NCBI RefSeq assembly: GCF_008973665.1
Contig: NZ_WACP01000004.1
Location: forward strand, 1-64,000
Length of the DNA stretch: 64,000 nt
DNA from: Paenibacillus tengchongensis
GTDB lineage: Bacteria > Bacillota > Bacilli > Paenibacillales > Paenibacillaceae
Reading direction: 5' to 3'
Below are positions 43,675 to 52,540 of this stretch, piece by piece. Numbering within the stretch: the first letter of the stretch is position 1; every line of letters starts with the position of its first letter. A program made the translations under genes and the position numbers. The notes under the pieces were generated by a model, which saw only the letters and a program-made list of their open reading frames with translations, ran no database searches and was not told where the DNA came from.

Positions 43675-45984
43675 ATGACTACTAGTCTCACTACCAGCAA
43701 TCTGGGATACCCGCGAATCGGCAGGAGCCGGGAGTGGAAGAAGGCGCTGGAAGCGTTCTGGAGCGGTAAAACAGACGAAGCATCCTTCCGCGAAGAAATG
43801 GAGAAGCTGCAGCTGCAGCATCTGCTGGCACAGCAGCAGGCCGGTATCCAGCTGATCCCGGTAGGCGATTTCACCTTCTATGACCATGTGCTGGACACGG
43901 CCGCTATGTTCGGCCTGGTGCCGCCCCGCTTCCGGTATGATGGCGAAGCGGTGCCGCTGGAGCTGTATTTCTCCATGGCCCGCGGAAACAGTGAGGCCCC
44001 GGCTTGTGCCATGACCAAGTGGTTCAATACGAACTACCACTACATTGTGCCGGAAATCGGCGGCCTGCAGCCGCGGCTGGTCGAGAACAAGCCGCTTGCC
44101 GCGTACCGTTTCGCCAAGGAACGGGCCGGCATCGCAGGCAAGCCGGTGATCGTCGGCCCTTATACCTTCCTGAAGCTGTCCAGGGGCTATGCGCCAGAGG
44201 AGATCGGGGAAGTGGCTACGCGCTTTATCCCGGTGTACAAGCAGCTGCTGCAGGAGCTGCAAGCCGAGGGCGTGGAATGGGTGCAGATCGACGAGCCGGC
44301 AGTCGTCACAGGACTTGGCGCAGCCGAAATCGGCTTGCTGGAGAGCATCTACAGCGAGCTGGCGGGCGCGGTGCCCGGTCTGCGGCTGCTGCTGCAGACC
44401 TACTTCGCGGCGGCGGAGCCGCTGGAAGCGCTGCTGGCGCTGCCGGTCCAGGGCCTGGGCCTCGACTTCGTCCACGACCGCGGCGCGAACCTGGCGGCGA
44501 TCCGCCGCCACGGCTGGCCGGCGGACAAGTGGCTCGCCGCCGGCATTATCGACGGCCGCGGCATCTGGCGCGCCGATCTTGATGCCAAGCTTGCGCTCGT
44601 CGCCGAGCTCAGCTGGCATGTCCCGACGGAGCGGCTGCTGCTCCAGCCGTCCGCAAGCCTCCTGCACGTGCCGGTCACCGTGCAGGGGGAAGACCGCCTG
44701 CCGGCCGCCGTGCGGCAGGCGCTGGCGTTCGCGGACGAGAAGCTGGGCGAGCTCCAGCTGCTTGCCGCGAACGCGGGAGGGCGGCAGGCAGAGCATGCCG
44801 CCGCCCTTGAGGAGAGCCGCCGCGCGCTGGCGGCTCTGCAGGCCCTGCCGGAGCGCGGCAGGGCGGATGTGGCCGGGCGGCTCGCGGCCTTGCCGCCCGG
44901 CCGCCTCTCCCGCGGTTTGCCGTACGCGGAGCGTGCGGAGCTGCAGCGGGAGAGATGGCGGCTGCCGCTGCTGCCGACGACGACGATCGGCAGCTTCCCG
45001 CAGACCGGCGAGGTGCGCCAGGCCCGGCTGAAACGGCGCAAGGGCGTCTGGAGCAAGGAGCGCTATGACGTCTATATCCGCAGCTGCATCGACGAAGCGG
45101 TTGCCTTCCAGGAACGGCTCGGGCTGGATGTGCTGGTGCACGGGGAATTTGAGCGCACGGACATGGTCGAGTTCTTCGCCGAGAAGCTGGACGGCTTTCT
45201 GTTTACGGCGAACGGCTGGGTGCAGTCCTACGGCTCCCGCTGCGTGAAGCCGCCGGTCATCTATGCCGATGTGGCCTTTGTGCAGCCGATGACGGTGGAG
45301 GAGAGCCGGTACGCCCAGTCTCTGACCCGGCTGCCCGTCAAGGGCATGCTGACCGGACCGGTTACGATTCTGAACTGGTCGTTCGTCCGCGAGGATATCA
45401 GCCGCGAAGAGGTGGCAGTGCAGATTGCACTGGCGCTCAGACAGGAGGTCGAGGCGCTGGAGCAGGCCGGAATCGGCATGATTCAGGTCGACGAGCCGGC
45501 CATCCGCGAAGGCCTGCCGCTGAAAGCGGCGGAGCACGGGGCTTATCTGGACTGGGCCGTCCGCGCCTTCCGGATCGCCACGACCAGTGTACAGGATGCA
45601 ACACAGATCCACACCCATATGTGCTACAGCGATTTCAACGAGATGATTGACTGCATCCATGAGATGGATGCCGATGTCATTTCCATTGAGACCTCCCGCA
45701 GCCACGGGGAGCTGATCTCCGCCTTCGAGGATAAGGCGTATGACAAGGGCATCGGGCTTGGAGTCTACGATATCCACAGTCCGCGTGTACCGGCGGCGGA
45801 GGAGATGGTACACAACATTGAGCGGGCGCTGCAGGCGCTGGATCCGGCACAGTTCTGGATTAATCCGGACTGCGGGCTGAAGACGCGCGGCTGGGAGGAA
45901 ACCGAAGCGGCCCTGGTCCATATGGTCGAGGCGGCCAAGCGGGTCCGCAGCAGTATTGCTGCCCTCGGCAGTGCCACGAGTTAA
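43675..45984 (+). CDS. metE: Cobalamin-independent methionine synthase
   Basis: A 769-residue enzyme that transfers a methyl group from methyltetrahydrofolate triglutamate to homocysteine. The N-terminal folate-binding domain opens with NLGYPRIGRSREWKKALE. The C-terminal catalytic domain holds the zinc ligands in IHTHMCYSDFNEM (His and Cys), the later Glu region and NPDCGLKTRGW (Cys). The segment near residues 230-450 is very GC- and Ala/Arg-rich compared with the flanks, giving long open frames on other strands. It stands alone behind a long leader. AGGAGGATGGAG lies just upstream. Confidence 0.97.
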   Translation: MTTSLTTSNLGYPRIGRSREWKKALEAFWSGKTDEASFREEMEKLQLQHLLAQQQAGIQLIPVGDFTFYDHVLDTAAMFGLVPPRFRYDGEAVPLELYFSMARGNSEAPACAMTKWFNTNYHYIVPEIGGLQPRLVENKPLAAYRFAKERAGIAGKPVIVGPYTFLKLSRGYAPEEIGEVATRFIPVYKQLLQELQAEGVEWVQIDEPAVVTGLGAAEIGLLESIYSELAGAVPGLRLLLQTYFAAAEPLEALLALPVQGLGLDFVHDRGANLAAIRRHGWPADKWLAAGIIDGRGIWRADLDAKLALVAELSWHVPTERLLLQPSASLLHVPVTVQGEDRLPAAVRQALAFADEKLGELQLLAANAGGRQAEHAAALEESRRALAALQALPERGRADVAGRLAALPPGRLSRGLPYAERAELQRERWRLPLLPTTTIGSFPQTGEVRQARLKRRKGVWSKERYDVYIRSCIDEAVAFQERLGLDVLVHGEFERTDMVEFFAEKLDGFLFTANGWVQSYGSRCVKPPVIYADVAFVQPMTVEESRYAQSLTRLPVKGMLTGPVTILNWSFVREDISREEVAVQIALALRQEVEALEQAGIGMIQVDEPAIREGLPLKAAEHGAYLDWAVRAFRIATTSVQDATQIHTHMCYSDFNEMIDCIHEMDADVISIETSRSHGELISAFEDKAYDKGIGLGVYDIHSPRVPAAEEMVHNIERALQALDPAQFWINPDCGLKTRGWEETEAALVHMVEAAKRVRSSIAALGSATS

Positions 45985-46169
45985 ACGGCTGAACACTTCT
46001 GCGGATGGCAGACGGCAAGCAGCTATCTGCACTGCGGAGCAATAAGAGAGCAGACATGATGATTTGCCTCATATCAGTTCCTGTGACGGCTATCCTGGTA
46101 GGAGTCCGCACGCACTGCCGTTCCGGATGTGTCCTGTGATTTAAGAGGCGGGATGGTTTACAACACAAA

Positions 46170-46210
46170 AACCTTAATACCGGGGTTATCCACCCGGTAT
46201 TAAGGTTTTT
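46170..46210. terminator. Bidirectional terminator after metE
   Basis: ACCTTAATACCGG pairs with CCGGTATTAAGGT, flanked by an A-run on the left and TTTTTT on the right, so it works in both directions for metE and for the opposite DUF1540 gene. Confidence 0.85.
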
Positions 46211-46267
46211 GAGCGTTTTTTATCCAAACGCTTGATAATAATTCTCAATGCTGTTACAATAAACACA

Positions 46268-46297
46268 GAAAAAGAAGGAACCGTGGAGGGTTCCTTC
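46268..46297 (-). terminator. Terminator of the DUF1540 gene
   Basis: On the minus strand GAAGGAACC pairs with GGTTCCTTC and is followed by TTTTTCTG, ten bases after the stop codon. Confidence 0.8.
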
Positions 46298-46306
46298 GCG
46301 AAGAGA

Positions 46307-46459
46307 TTATTTCTTTTTAAAGGTTTTGCAATCCGTTTCTTCCGGCTCTGTAGGCTGCTTCGCGGCATGGTAAGCAACGAAGATGGATTCGGCTTTGCAT
46401 CTGTTCTCTTCTTCCCAGTAAGTGCAGGAATTCACTGCGCACAATACGTCTTTTGCCAT
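46307..46459 (-). CDS. DUF1540 small cysteine-rich protein
   Basis: A 50-residue protein (MAKDVLCAVNSCTYWEEENR then CKAESIFVAYHAAK, ending ETDCKTFKKK). Four cysteines at positions 7, 12, 21 and 44 or so fit the DUF1540 pattern, a small family thought to bind a metal such as zinc. GGAGGTG lies six bases before the ATG, and a proper terminator follows, so this is a real gene although very short. Function is unknown. Confidence 0.88.
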   Translation of the reverse strand: MAKDVLCAVNSCTYWEEENRCKAESIFVAYHAAKQPTEPEETDCKTFKKK

Positions 46460-46552
46460 GAGGGTTCACCTCCCCTGCTTGGAAATGACCATCTGCCCAG
46501 ATCACAAATATCATTCCGGCCGGCAAGGTGGAGCTTGTCCGGTTAGAACCTC

Positions 46553-46579
46553 ACCCTATTCTCTAAGGATAGGGTTTTT
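46553..46579 (+). terminator. Orphan intrinsic terminator
   Basis: ACCCTAT pairs with ATAGGGT and is followed by TTTTTG on plus. No plus-strand gene ends nearby, so it may terminate a small RNA, or read-through that has passed the metE terminator. Confidence 0.6.
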
Positions 46580-46699
46580 GTTGTTTGTCTGTGCAGTCAC
46601 CAACATTTTAACAAATTGCCGATATTTTCGCAAACCAAGCCCTCATGTGCCGATTCTGACAACAGTTACCCGGAAAAAAACTGAATTTCCCAAGGGGCC

Positions 46700-46726
46700 G
46701 CAACTTTCCAGCATCTTACACGTCTG
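46700..46726 (+). promoter_or_regulatory. ECF sigma-factor-like promoter
   Basis: GCAAC (46700-46704) followed 16 bases later by CGTCT (46721-46725) has the AAC...CGTC pattern and spacing of envelope-stress promoters. It lies about 100 bases upstream of the DUF4349 lipoprotein. Confidence 0.45.
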
Positions 46727-46826
46727 GAACAGTAACGCGGAGTACCATAGAGAAGATAAAGCTCTGCGGCAGGCAAGCTGTACGATGTAAGCAGTGGCAA
46801 TCATTACACATGGGAGGTCAATCGAA

Positions 46827-47969
46827 ATGCGCAAATGGGGTCTGCATTATCTGCTCAGTCTGATGTTTGTGGCGGTGCTTCTGGCCGGGTGCGGTTCAGC
46901 GGGAAACGATAATACGGCGGCTGACAATGCTGCAACAGAAAGCTCATTATCCGTAAGCGGCTCCGACTCTTCTGCCGACAGCGGTGCGGCTCCGGCGGAG
47001 TCCGCGGAGGAGAGCGGGGCAATGGCAAGCACGACCTCGGCCGATCAGGCAGGGGGCGCGAATGCGGTGGGCGGCGGCGGGAGTGCTTCAATTCCCCGGC
47101 TGGACAGCGAGAAGACCGCGGAAGCGGCAAGTGGAATTTCCAGCGGCGACGTCGCCGCCGGACTGAACAAGAAATTGATATATAAGGCCAACTTGGTTAT
47201 GGAAGTCAAGGATTACACTGCGGCGCAGACCGAGGTGCGGAACATGGTCACCTTGGCAGGAGGCTATATTATTGAGTTCAGCGAGAATGTAAGCGATTTT
47301 GAACGCGGCGGGACCTTTATCCTGAAAGTTCCGGCCTCGGGGTTCTCGCCGTTCCTGGACAATCTGGAGAAGATTGAGAATGAGAACCTCCAGCGCAGCA
47401 TCCAGGGCCAGGATGTCTCGGAGGAATACGTCGATCTGGAATCGACACTTAAGGCTAAGGAGCTGATGGAGAAGCGGTATTTGGAGTTTATGGAGCAAGC
47501 GACGAAATCCGCCGATCTCGTTGCCTTTGCTAACCAGCTCGGAGCCATCCAGGAAGAGATTGCGCAGATCAAGGGCAGAATGCGCTACATCGATCAGAAT
47601 GTCTCGTTCTCTACAGTGGAGCTTCGTTTGTATCAAGTGGACGATCTGACCGCAGATGCAGCGAAGAAAGAGCAGGACCCGCTGCTCAGCAGAGCTTCTG
47701 ACGCCTGGAAAGGCAGCCTTAACGCCCTGTCCGTCACCTTTCAATGGTTATTCGTATTTCTGTCCGGGGCTCTGCCGGTATTGGTTGTCATAGGTGTCAT
47801 TGTGGCCATTGCTTTGTTTATCCGCAAAAAATCGAAGCGGCGCGAGTCCGAGCTGCTTGAGCGTCTCCGCAGCATCGGCCGGCCGAAACCTGGGGAAACG
47901 TTGCCGCCCGGCGAACCGCTGCAAGCGGAGGACCCGTCCGGGCCTGGCGATGACCGCGAGAAGTCTTGA
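46827..47969 (+). CDS. DUF4349 lipoprotein
   Basis: A 380-residue lipoprotein with signal peptide MRKWGLHYLLSLMFVAVLLAGC (Cys22). A low-complexity Ser/Ala/Gly/Asp linker follows to about residue 105, then the DUF4349 domain (KLIYKANLVMEVKDYTAAQ, GGYIIEFSEN, QDVSEEYVDLESTLKAKELM, IDQNVSFSTVELRLY) with a coiled-coil helix, a C-terminal transmembrane helix (WLFVFLSGALPVLVVIGVIV) and a basic cytosolic tail. It should be anchored at both ends. The role of the family is unknown. GGGAGGTC sets the ATG, and an ECF-like promoter lies upstream. A GNAT gene follows after 35 bases. Confidence 0.88.
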   Translation: MRKWGLHYLLSLMFVAVLLAGCGSAGNDNTAADNAATESSLSVSGSDSSADSGAAPAESAEESGAMASTTSADQAGGANAVGGGGSASIPRLDSEKTAEAASGISSGDVAAGLNKKLIYKANLVMEVKDYTAAQTEVRNMVTLAGGYIIEFSENVSDFERGGTFILKVPASGFSPFLDNLEKIENENLQRSIQGQDVSEEYVDLESTLKAKELMEKRYLEFMEQATKSADLVAFANQLGAIQEEIAQIKGRMRYIDQNVSFSTVELRLYQVDDLTADAAKKEQDPLLSRASDAWKGSLNALSVTFQWLFVFLSGALPVLVVIGVIVAIALFIRKKSKRRESELLERLRSIGRPKPGETLPPGEPLQAEDPSGPGDDREKS

Positions 47970-48004
47970 TTTGGATTTTCCGTGAAATAGTAGGAGGAAG
48001 AACA

Positions 48005-48412
48005 ATGTCGTTACTGGTGAGCGCCGGGCTTCCCGGCCTGCAGGAATATTATGAGCTGTACAGCTCCACCGGCTGGGACCCGGACGGCCAATGGGATGCG
48101 GAGCGGCTGCATCAGGCGCTGCGGAACAGCTGGTATGTCGCTGTCATTTATAGCAATGGAAAGCTGGCCGCTTCGGGGCGGATCGTCTCGGACGGTGTGA
48201 TCCAGTGTCTGATCTGCGATGTAATCGTGTCCCCGGAATACCGGAGCCGCGGATTCGGCAAGGCCATGATGGAGCACTTGCTGGAGCACTGCAAGCAAAG
48301 CGGCATCCGCTGGGTACAGTTGTCTGCCGCCGCAGGCAAAGCCGGCTTCTATGAACAATTCGGCTTTGTCCGGAGACCGGCCGATGCACCCGGCATGAGC
48401 CTGCATTTTTGA
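48005..48412 (+). CDS. GNAT-family N-acetyltransferase
   Basis: A 135-residue acetyltransferase of the GNAT fold. The acetyl-CoA-binding loop is present as CDVIVSPEYRSRGFGKAMMEHLLEHC (R-x-x-G-x-G/A pattern), and the family end motif FYEQFGFVRRP follows. Small YjaB/ElaA-like members acetylate diverse amines, so the substrate cannot be named. GGAGGAAG sets the ATG at 48005. It follows the DUF4349 lipoprotein by 35 bases and is closed by a terminator, so these two likely form an operon. Confidence 0.87.
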   Translation: MSLLVSAGLPGLQEYYELYSSTGWDPDGQWDAERLHQALRNSWYVAVIYSNGKLAASGRIVSDGVIQCLICDVIVSPEYRSRGFGKAMMEHLLEHCKQSGIRWVQLSAAAGKAGFYEQFGFVRRPADAPGMSLHF

Positions 48413-48417
48413 CAGAC

Positions 48418-48459
48418 AAAGCCTCCGGGCCGGCCATTGTGGGCGGCCCGGAGGCTTTT
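48418..48459 (+). terminator. Terminator after GNAT gene
   Basis: AAAGCCTCCGGGCCG pairs with CGGCCCGGAGGCTTT, followed by T residues. Confidence 0.88.
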
Positions 48460-48566
48460 GTAGTGCTATTCCCTTAAGCGGATTGAATCTAAGGTCGTGT
48501 GCGCGGACGTGCAAGAGCTTTCTTGCAAGGTAGAAGGTGCCTGGCTATGAAGCGATCAAGACGCTA

Positions 48567-48702
48567 GTTAGATTTCCGCCACTTATTTTCTGTGTACAGT
48601 GCTATTTTGTGAAAGTAATTCGATTTTCGCCATCTATTTCGACAAGAATTCACTCAGGTACTAATTATCACTGCATTTAAGTGGCGATTTTCGAATTAGA
48701 TT
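48567..48702. repeat. Dispersed repeat family A, right cluster (3 copies)
   Basis: Copies lie at 48567-48590 (AGTTAGATTTCCGCCACTTA), 48617-48639 (AATTCGATTTTCGCCATCTA) and, inverted, 48678-48702 (AAGTGGCGATTTTCGAATTA). They match the copies at 130-260. The 462-base gap 48413-48874 holds these, the terminator, and no gene I can see. Confidence 0.65.
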
Positions 48703-48874
48703 ACTGCAACCAGGAGGATAGAGGCAATTTAAACGGTGAAAATCAAACTAATGTCTCGTTTAAGCCAAATCTATGGATTCCAGCTACAGACGTCTCCTGG
48801 CAGTCCTTTCTTGCGAGTTAGATGGCGCATTACTGCAACTTGCTGCGTTCCAGACGCTGGAGCGATGAATCGTC

Positions 48875-49882
48875 TCAGTTGGACGAACTGTTCTCAAACA
48901 GCACGTGGTATTCCCCGTAGCCTTCCTTCTCCAGATCCTCTTTCGGCACAAACCGCAGGGCCGCCGAATTGATGCAGTACCGCAGGCCATTTGGCCCCGG
49001 CCCATCGGTGAACACATGGCCGAGATGGGAATCGGCAGCGCGGCTGCGAACCTCAGTGCGGATCATCATATGGCTGAGGTCGGTTTTCTCCTTAACGGAA
49101 TAATCGCGCAGCGGCCGGGTGAAGCTTGGCCAGCCGCAGCCGGAGTCGTATTTGTCCTGTGAGCTGAACAGCGGTTCGCCGGAGACGATATCCACATAGA
49201 TGCCATCGCCGTGATGATCCCAGAATTCATTGTGGAACGGCGACTCGGTGGCATTGTTCTGCGTGACCTCGTATTGCAGCGGCGTTAACCGTTGCTTCAG
49301 GCTCGCTTTATCCTCGTTGTGCTTCCAGTGCTGCTCGATAAACGCCTCGCGGCCGGAAGCCTTGCGGTAACGTTTATAATGGCCCGGATTTTTGCGGTGG
49401 TAGCCTTGATGGTACTCCTCCGCAGGGTAGAACGGCTTGGCTGGTAGGATCGGGGTTACAACCGGTCCCGAGAAACGTCCGCTGGCCGCAACCTCTGCTT
49501 TGGAAGCCTCGGCAGCCTGCCGCTGCTCCTCGGAGTGGTAGAAGATCGCCGTTTCATAAGAGGAGCCCCGGTCATGGAACTGTCCGCCGGCATCGGTAGG
49601 GTCGATTTGCTGCCAGAACAGCTCCAGCAGCTTGCTGTAAGGGAAAATAGACGGGTCAAACGTAATCTGCACCGCTTCTACGTGGCCGGTCGTTTCCGAG
49701 CAGACCTCTTCGTAGGTGGGGTTGACGGTATGACCGCCGGTATACCCGGAGACGACGGAGAGGATGCCGGGCAGCTCTTCGAACGGCGATACCATGCACC
49801 AGAAGCAGCCGCCGGCAAAGGTGGCCTTTTCACTGGTTTGGCCGGGAGTGCTGTTTATATGTTCAGACTGAATATCACTCAC
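48875..49882 (-). CDS. msrAB: Fused methionine sulfoxide reductase MsrA-MsrB
   Basis: A 335-residue fusion that repairs oxidised methionine: residues about 1-180 are MsrA (S-form specific), with the catalytic Cys in [14 protein letters not shown]; residues about 195-335 are MsrB (R-form specific), with SGCGWPSF and the catalytic Cys in [23 protein letters not shown] lies between. The zinc-binding CxxC pairs present in some MsrB forms are absent, as in other Bacillus-type enzymes. GTG start with GGAGGG seven bases upstream. It is cytoplasmic and monocistronic. Confidence 0.95.
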   Translation of the reverse strand: MSDIQSEHINSTPGQTSEKATFAGGCFWCMVSPFEELPGILSVVSGYTGGHTVNPTYEEVCSETTGHVEAVQITFDPSIFPYSKLLELFWQQIDPTDAGGQFHDRGSSYETAIFYHSEEQRQAAEASKAEVAASGRFSGPVVTPILPAKPFYPAEEYHQGYHRKNPGHYKRYRKASGREAFIEQHWKHNEDKASLKQRLTPLQYEVTQNNATESPFHNEFWDHHGDGIYVDIVSGEPLFSSQDKYDSGCGWPSFTRPLRDYSVKEKTDLSHMMIRTEVRSRAADSHLGHVFTDGPGPNGLRYCINSAALRFVPKEDLEKEGYGEYHVLFENSSSN

Positions 49883-49998
49883 TTGTATCCCTCCAGTTCG
49901 TATTGTGCAATTAAATAGATCACAATTTATAACTAATTATAAAGGAAATTTACGATGGCTGCCAGTTGGCTGTGCCTCTTCTGCGTGTTGGCAGGTGA

Positions 49999-50619
49999 TT
50001 ATACGGATTTATTCCTGGACCTGCTGTACTTTACGGACCATCCGGCAGTGAATAGAACTGCAGCATACACAAGTACAGCAATTACTGCATGCTGCGGGCG
50101 GCGGAGCAATTCTTCGCCGAGGAAGGCGTAGAGCGCGATCCCGGGGATTTTGCCGAGGCTAGTAGCGGCAAGATAGCTCCAGAAGGGCAGCCCGGCAGCT
50201 CCGGCATATACATTTACCGCAGCCTGAGGAATCACCGGGGCCAGCCTGGCCAGTACCACTGCAGCGAACGGCTGGCGTTCTACTGCTGCGGTGAACTTGT
50301 CCAGGGCCGGCACCGTAGCCAGATAGGCTCTGGCCTTGTTGCGGGCCAGGTGTTTTACTAGGCCGTACATCAGCGCAGCGGCAAGTGTAGTGGCCGTCCA
50401 ACTGGTCAGCGCCCCTCCGGCAGCGCCGAGGCTGTACCCGAATACGCCGATCACCAGCTTATACGGCAGCACCGGAATTAAGGCCAGCAGTGTGGCGGCG
50501 CCGATCACCAGCGCCGGATTATGATCCCCGCGCAGCCAGGCCAAAATATCATATCTGTAGATAAACGTGCAGATTACAGCTGAAACATAAACCGCGGCGG
50601 TCAGCCATTTGCTCATCAT
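49999..50619 (-). CDS. TVP38/TMEM64 (DedA-related) membrane protein
   Basis: A 206-residue membrane protein with about five helices and the SNARE-associated (DedA-like) motif FAAVVLARLAPVIPQAAVNVYAGAAGLPFWSYL, characteristic of the TVP38/TMEM64 family. Members may act on lipid trafficking; the specific role of this one is unknown. AAAGGG before the ATG at 50619 is better than earlier in-frame ATGs. It differs clearly from the UppP-linked DedA at 41.6 kb. Confidence 0.85.
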   Translation of the reverse strand: MMSKWLTAAVYVSAVICTFIYRYDILAWLRGDHNPALVIGAATLLALIPVLPYKLVIGVFGYSLGAAGGALTSWTATTLAAALMYGLVKHLARNKARAYLATVPALDKFTAAVERQPFAAVVLARLAPVIPQAAVNVYAGAAGLPFWSYLAATSLGKIPGIALYAFLGEELLRRPQHAVIAVLVYAAVLFTAGWSVKYSRSRNKSV

Positions 50620-50747
50620 AGATTGCCCTTTCATCCGGTTATTCATCTCATCATACTGAAAAAAATGCAAAACATGAAGCAAAGATCATTTGTGCGGGAG
50701 CGTTGTGCCTGTATAATACATCTATAAAAGCATAAGGGGAGATCTCA

Positions 50748-51683
50748 ATGAATCATTCCGGCGTCATCCGGGTCGGATTAGTCGGCCTGGGCGATATTGC
50801 CCGTAAAGTGTATCTGCCCTTGCTCTCCCGGCATGAGCAGGTGGAGGTGGCGGGCGTTCTCAGCCAGTCCCCGGCTACTGTACAGAGAGCGCTAACCTCC
50901 TACCGGTTTTCCAAAGGAACTACAGATCTTAATGAACTGCTGTCCTGGGACCTGGACGCGGTATTTGTGCATAGCCCAACGGAGACTCATTATGACATTG
51001 TCATGAAGTGTCTGGAAGCAGGGGTTTCAGTATATGTAGACAAGCCGCTGTCTTATCATTTGGAGGAGTCGCGGCGGATGGCGGAGCTGGCCGGGGACAA
51101 AGGGCTGCTGCTGGGCGTCGGCTTCAACCGCCGCTTTGCTCCAATGTATACGGCGGCCAAAGCCTGGCTGACGAAGGGCGGCGGCATCAGCCATTGTCTT
51201 GCCGTGAAGCACCGGACCCGTCCGCAGGCCTGCAGCAGCAAAGAGACAGTGTATGACGATCTGATCCATATGCTGGATCTGCTGTTGTGGTTAAACGGCG
51301 GCGATTACGAGCTGCTGCAGGGCAGCCTGAAAGCCGACGCTGCCGGGCGGATGCTGCGTTCTTCGGGCATGCTGGGCTGGAACGAAGGCCCCACTGGCAT
51401 GTTCAGCATGGTCCGCGATGCCGGGGCCGATCTGGAGAAGCTGGAGCTGCACGGAAACGGACGGTCCGTTGAGGTAACGGATATGGAACGGGCGGTCTTG
51501 TATGAGAAAGGCGCGCTGCCCCGCACCCAAGGCTTCGGCAGCTGGGATACCGTGCAGGAGCGCAGGGGATTCAGCGGAGCGGTCAATCATTTTTTGAAAT
51601 GCATTCATTCACCGGAGCAATGCGGCATCTCCGCCTCAGCGGTATTGTCCAGCCATGAGCTGGCCGCGAAGCTTGCCGATTGA
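50748..51683 (+). CDS. Gfo/Idh/MocA-family oxidoreductase
   Basis: A 311-residue NAD(P)-dependent oxidoreductase. The Rossmann fold starts with VGLVGLGDIARKVYLPLL, and the active-site region of the family appears as YVDKPLSYHLEESRRM (DKP/EKP loop with catalytic Lys) and GVGFNRRFAPMY. These enzymes act on sugars, inositols or related alcohols; this one cannot be assigned. AAGGGGAG precedes the ATG. It forms a probable operon with a 108-residue hypothetical gene 26 bases later. Confidence 0.88.
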   Translation: MNHSGVIRVGLVGLGDIARKVYLPLLSRHEQVEVAGVLSQSPATVQRALTSYRFSKGTTDLNELLSWDLDAVFVHSPTETHYDIVMKCLEAGVSVYVDKPLSYHLEESRRMAELAGDKGLLLGVGFNRRFAPMYTAAKAWLTKGGGISHCLAVKHRTRPQACSSKETVYDDLIHMLDLLLWLNGGDYELLQGSLKADAAGRMLRSSGMLGWNEGPTGMFSMVRDAGADLEKLELHGNGRSVEVTDMERAVLYEKGALPRTQGFGSWDTVQERRGFSGAVNHFLKCIHSPEQCGISASAVLSSHELAAKLAD

Positions 51684-51709
51684 CGTAAATCAGCTAGAGA
51701 GGAGCTTAT

Positions 51710-52036
51710 ATGATGGACGATTACCGCAAGACTATGGAAGAACAAATTATCGAAAGCTATAAACGGGATGAAGAAATGATGATCCTGGTCTTCGCCCAAT
51801 GGTGTGTAAACAACGGATTTGATCCGCAAGCGCTGTATTTGCAGGCGTATCCGGAACAGGAAGACAATGCCGCACTTGGCAGAGCCCTGGCTTTGACCGT
51901 TCCCAAAGAAGAGGCAGGGAATATTTCGAGTGATACGGTGCTGGGTGTTCTTTCCCTCTACGGCAACGACGATCTGGCATTTGTCGTTACCGAGGCGTTA
52001 GCCGCCAAATCAGCCAAACCCGGAACAGGGGATTGA
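51710..52036 (+). CDS. Hypothetical protein after oxidoreductase
   Basis: A 108-residue acidic protein (MDDYRKTMEEQIIESYKRDE, then MMILVFAQWCVNNGFDPQAL, then a C-terminal helical segment). No signal peptide, no membrane span. GAGAGGAG sets the start. I do not recognise it. Its 26-base distance from the oxidoreductase suggests co-expression. Confidence 0.7.
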   Translation: MMDDYRKTMEEQIIESYKRDEEMMILVFAQWCVNNGFDPQALYLQAYPEQEDNAALGRALALTVPKEEAGNISSDTVLGVLSLYGNDDLAFVVTEALAAKSAKPGTGD

Positions 52037-52160
52037 CAGCGGGGATATAATAGGTATGGCAAATGAACTTTTTTTGTAAAACGATGTTCATTCTGTGTTA
52101 AATGTGTTAAAATTATATATACTAACTAATTGTAAGCTTTACAGGCGAGAGGTGAGAACA

Positions 52161-52478
52161 ATGGAAGAACATCAACTGACGATGTGCCCAAGATTCGAAA
52201 CAGCCTTCTCTTTCTTAGGCAAGCGTTGGAATGGACTGATAATCCAGACATTGATGAGCGGACCGAAGCGCTTCAAGGATATTTCCGGCCTGATTCCGTC
52301 GATGAGCGACAAGATGCTGTCCGAACGGATGAAAGATCTGGAATGTGAAGGTATTCTGGTCAGACATGTGTACCCGGAAACTCCGGTAAGAATTGAATAT
52401 GAATTGACGCCGAAAGGCCGGGCTTTGGAGCCGGTCATGCAGCAGATTCAGTCCTGGGCCGAGCATTGGGTCGAATAG
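52161..52478 (+). CDS. HxlR-family transcriptional regulator
   Basis: A 105-residue winged-helix regulator with a conserved early Cys (MCPRFETAFSFLGKRWNGLII), in a pattern typical of the HxlR/YodB redox- or electrophile-sensing family. KRFKDISGLIPSMSDKMLSERMKDLECEGIL is the recognition region and VRIEYELTPKGRALEPVM the wing. Its target is unknown; no divergent gene lies beside it. The start is set by GAGAGGTGAG. A terminator at 52505 closes it. The Cys5-equivalent residue invites a role in redox sensing, which is inference. Confidence 0.85.
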   Translation: MEEHQLTMCPRFETAFSFLGKRWNGLIIQTLMSGPKRFKDISGLIPSMSDKMLSERMKDLECEGILVRHVYPETPVRIEYELTPKGRALEPVMQQIQSWAEHWVE

Positions 52479-52504
52479 ACCGGATGCGGCAGCCCTTAAG
52501 AAAT

Positions 52505-52540
52505 GCCTCTTTTTCCGCTTACGGAGATAGAGGCTTTTTT
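52505..52540 (+). terminator. Terminator after hxlR-like gene
   Basis: GCCTCT-N-TTCCG pairs with CGGA-N-AGAGGC, followed by six T residues. Confidence 0.85.

Larger units (their letters stand above)
45985..46306. other. Intergenic region between metE and DUF1540 gene
   Basis: This 322-base stretch contains the terminator at 46170-46210 and the DUF1540 terminator at 46268-46297. I see no further gene. Confidence 0.55.
46460..46826. other. Intergenic region with orphan terminator and ECF-like promoter
   Basis: These 367 bases divide the minus-strand DUF1540 gene from the plus-strand lipoprotein gene. They hold a hairpin with T-run at 46553-46579 and an ECF-like promoter at 46700-46726. No protein-coding gene is visible. 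Confidence 0.5.

Noticed and set aside
43621..46032. Very long minus-strand frame across metE, and a plus-frame Arg-rich frame near 44189-45031
   Set aside because: Both overlap the well-supported metE in its GC-rich middle; the translations are Arg/Gln/Leu-rich without motifs or ribosome binding sites.
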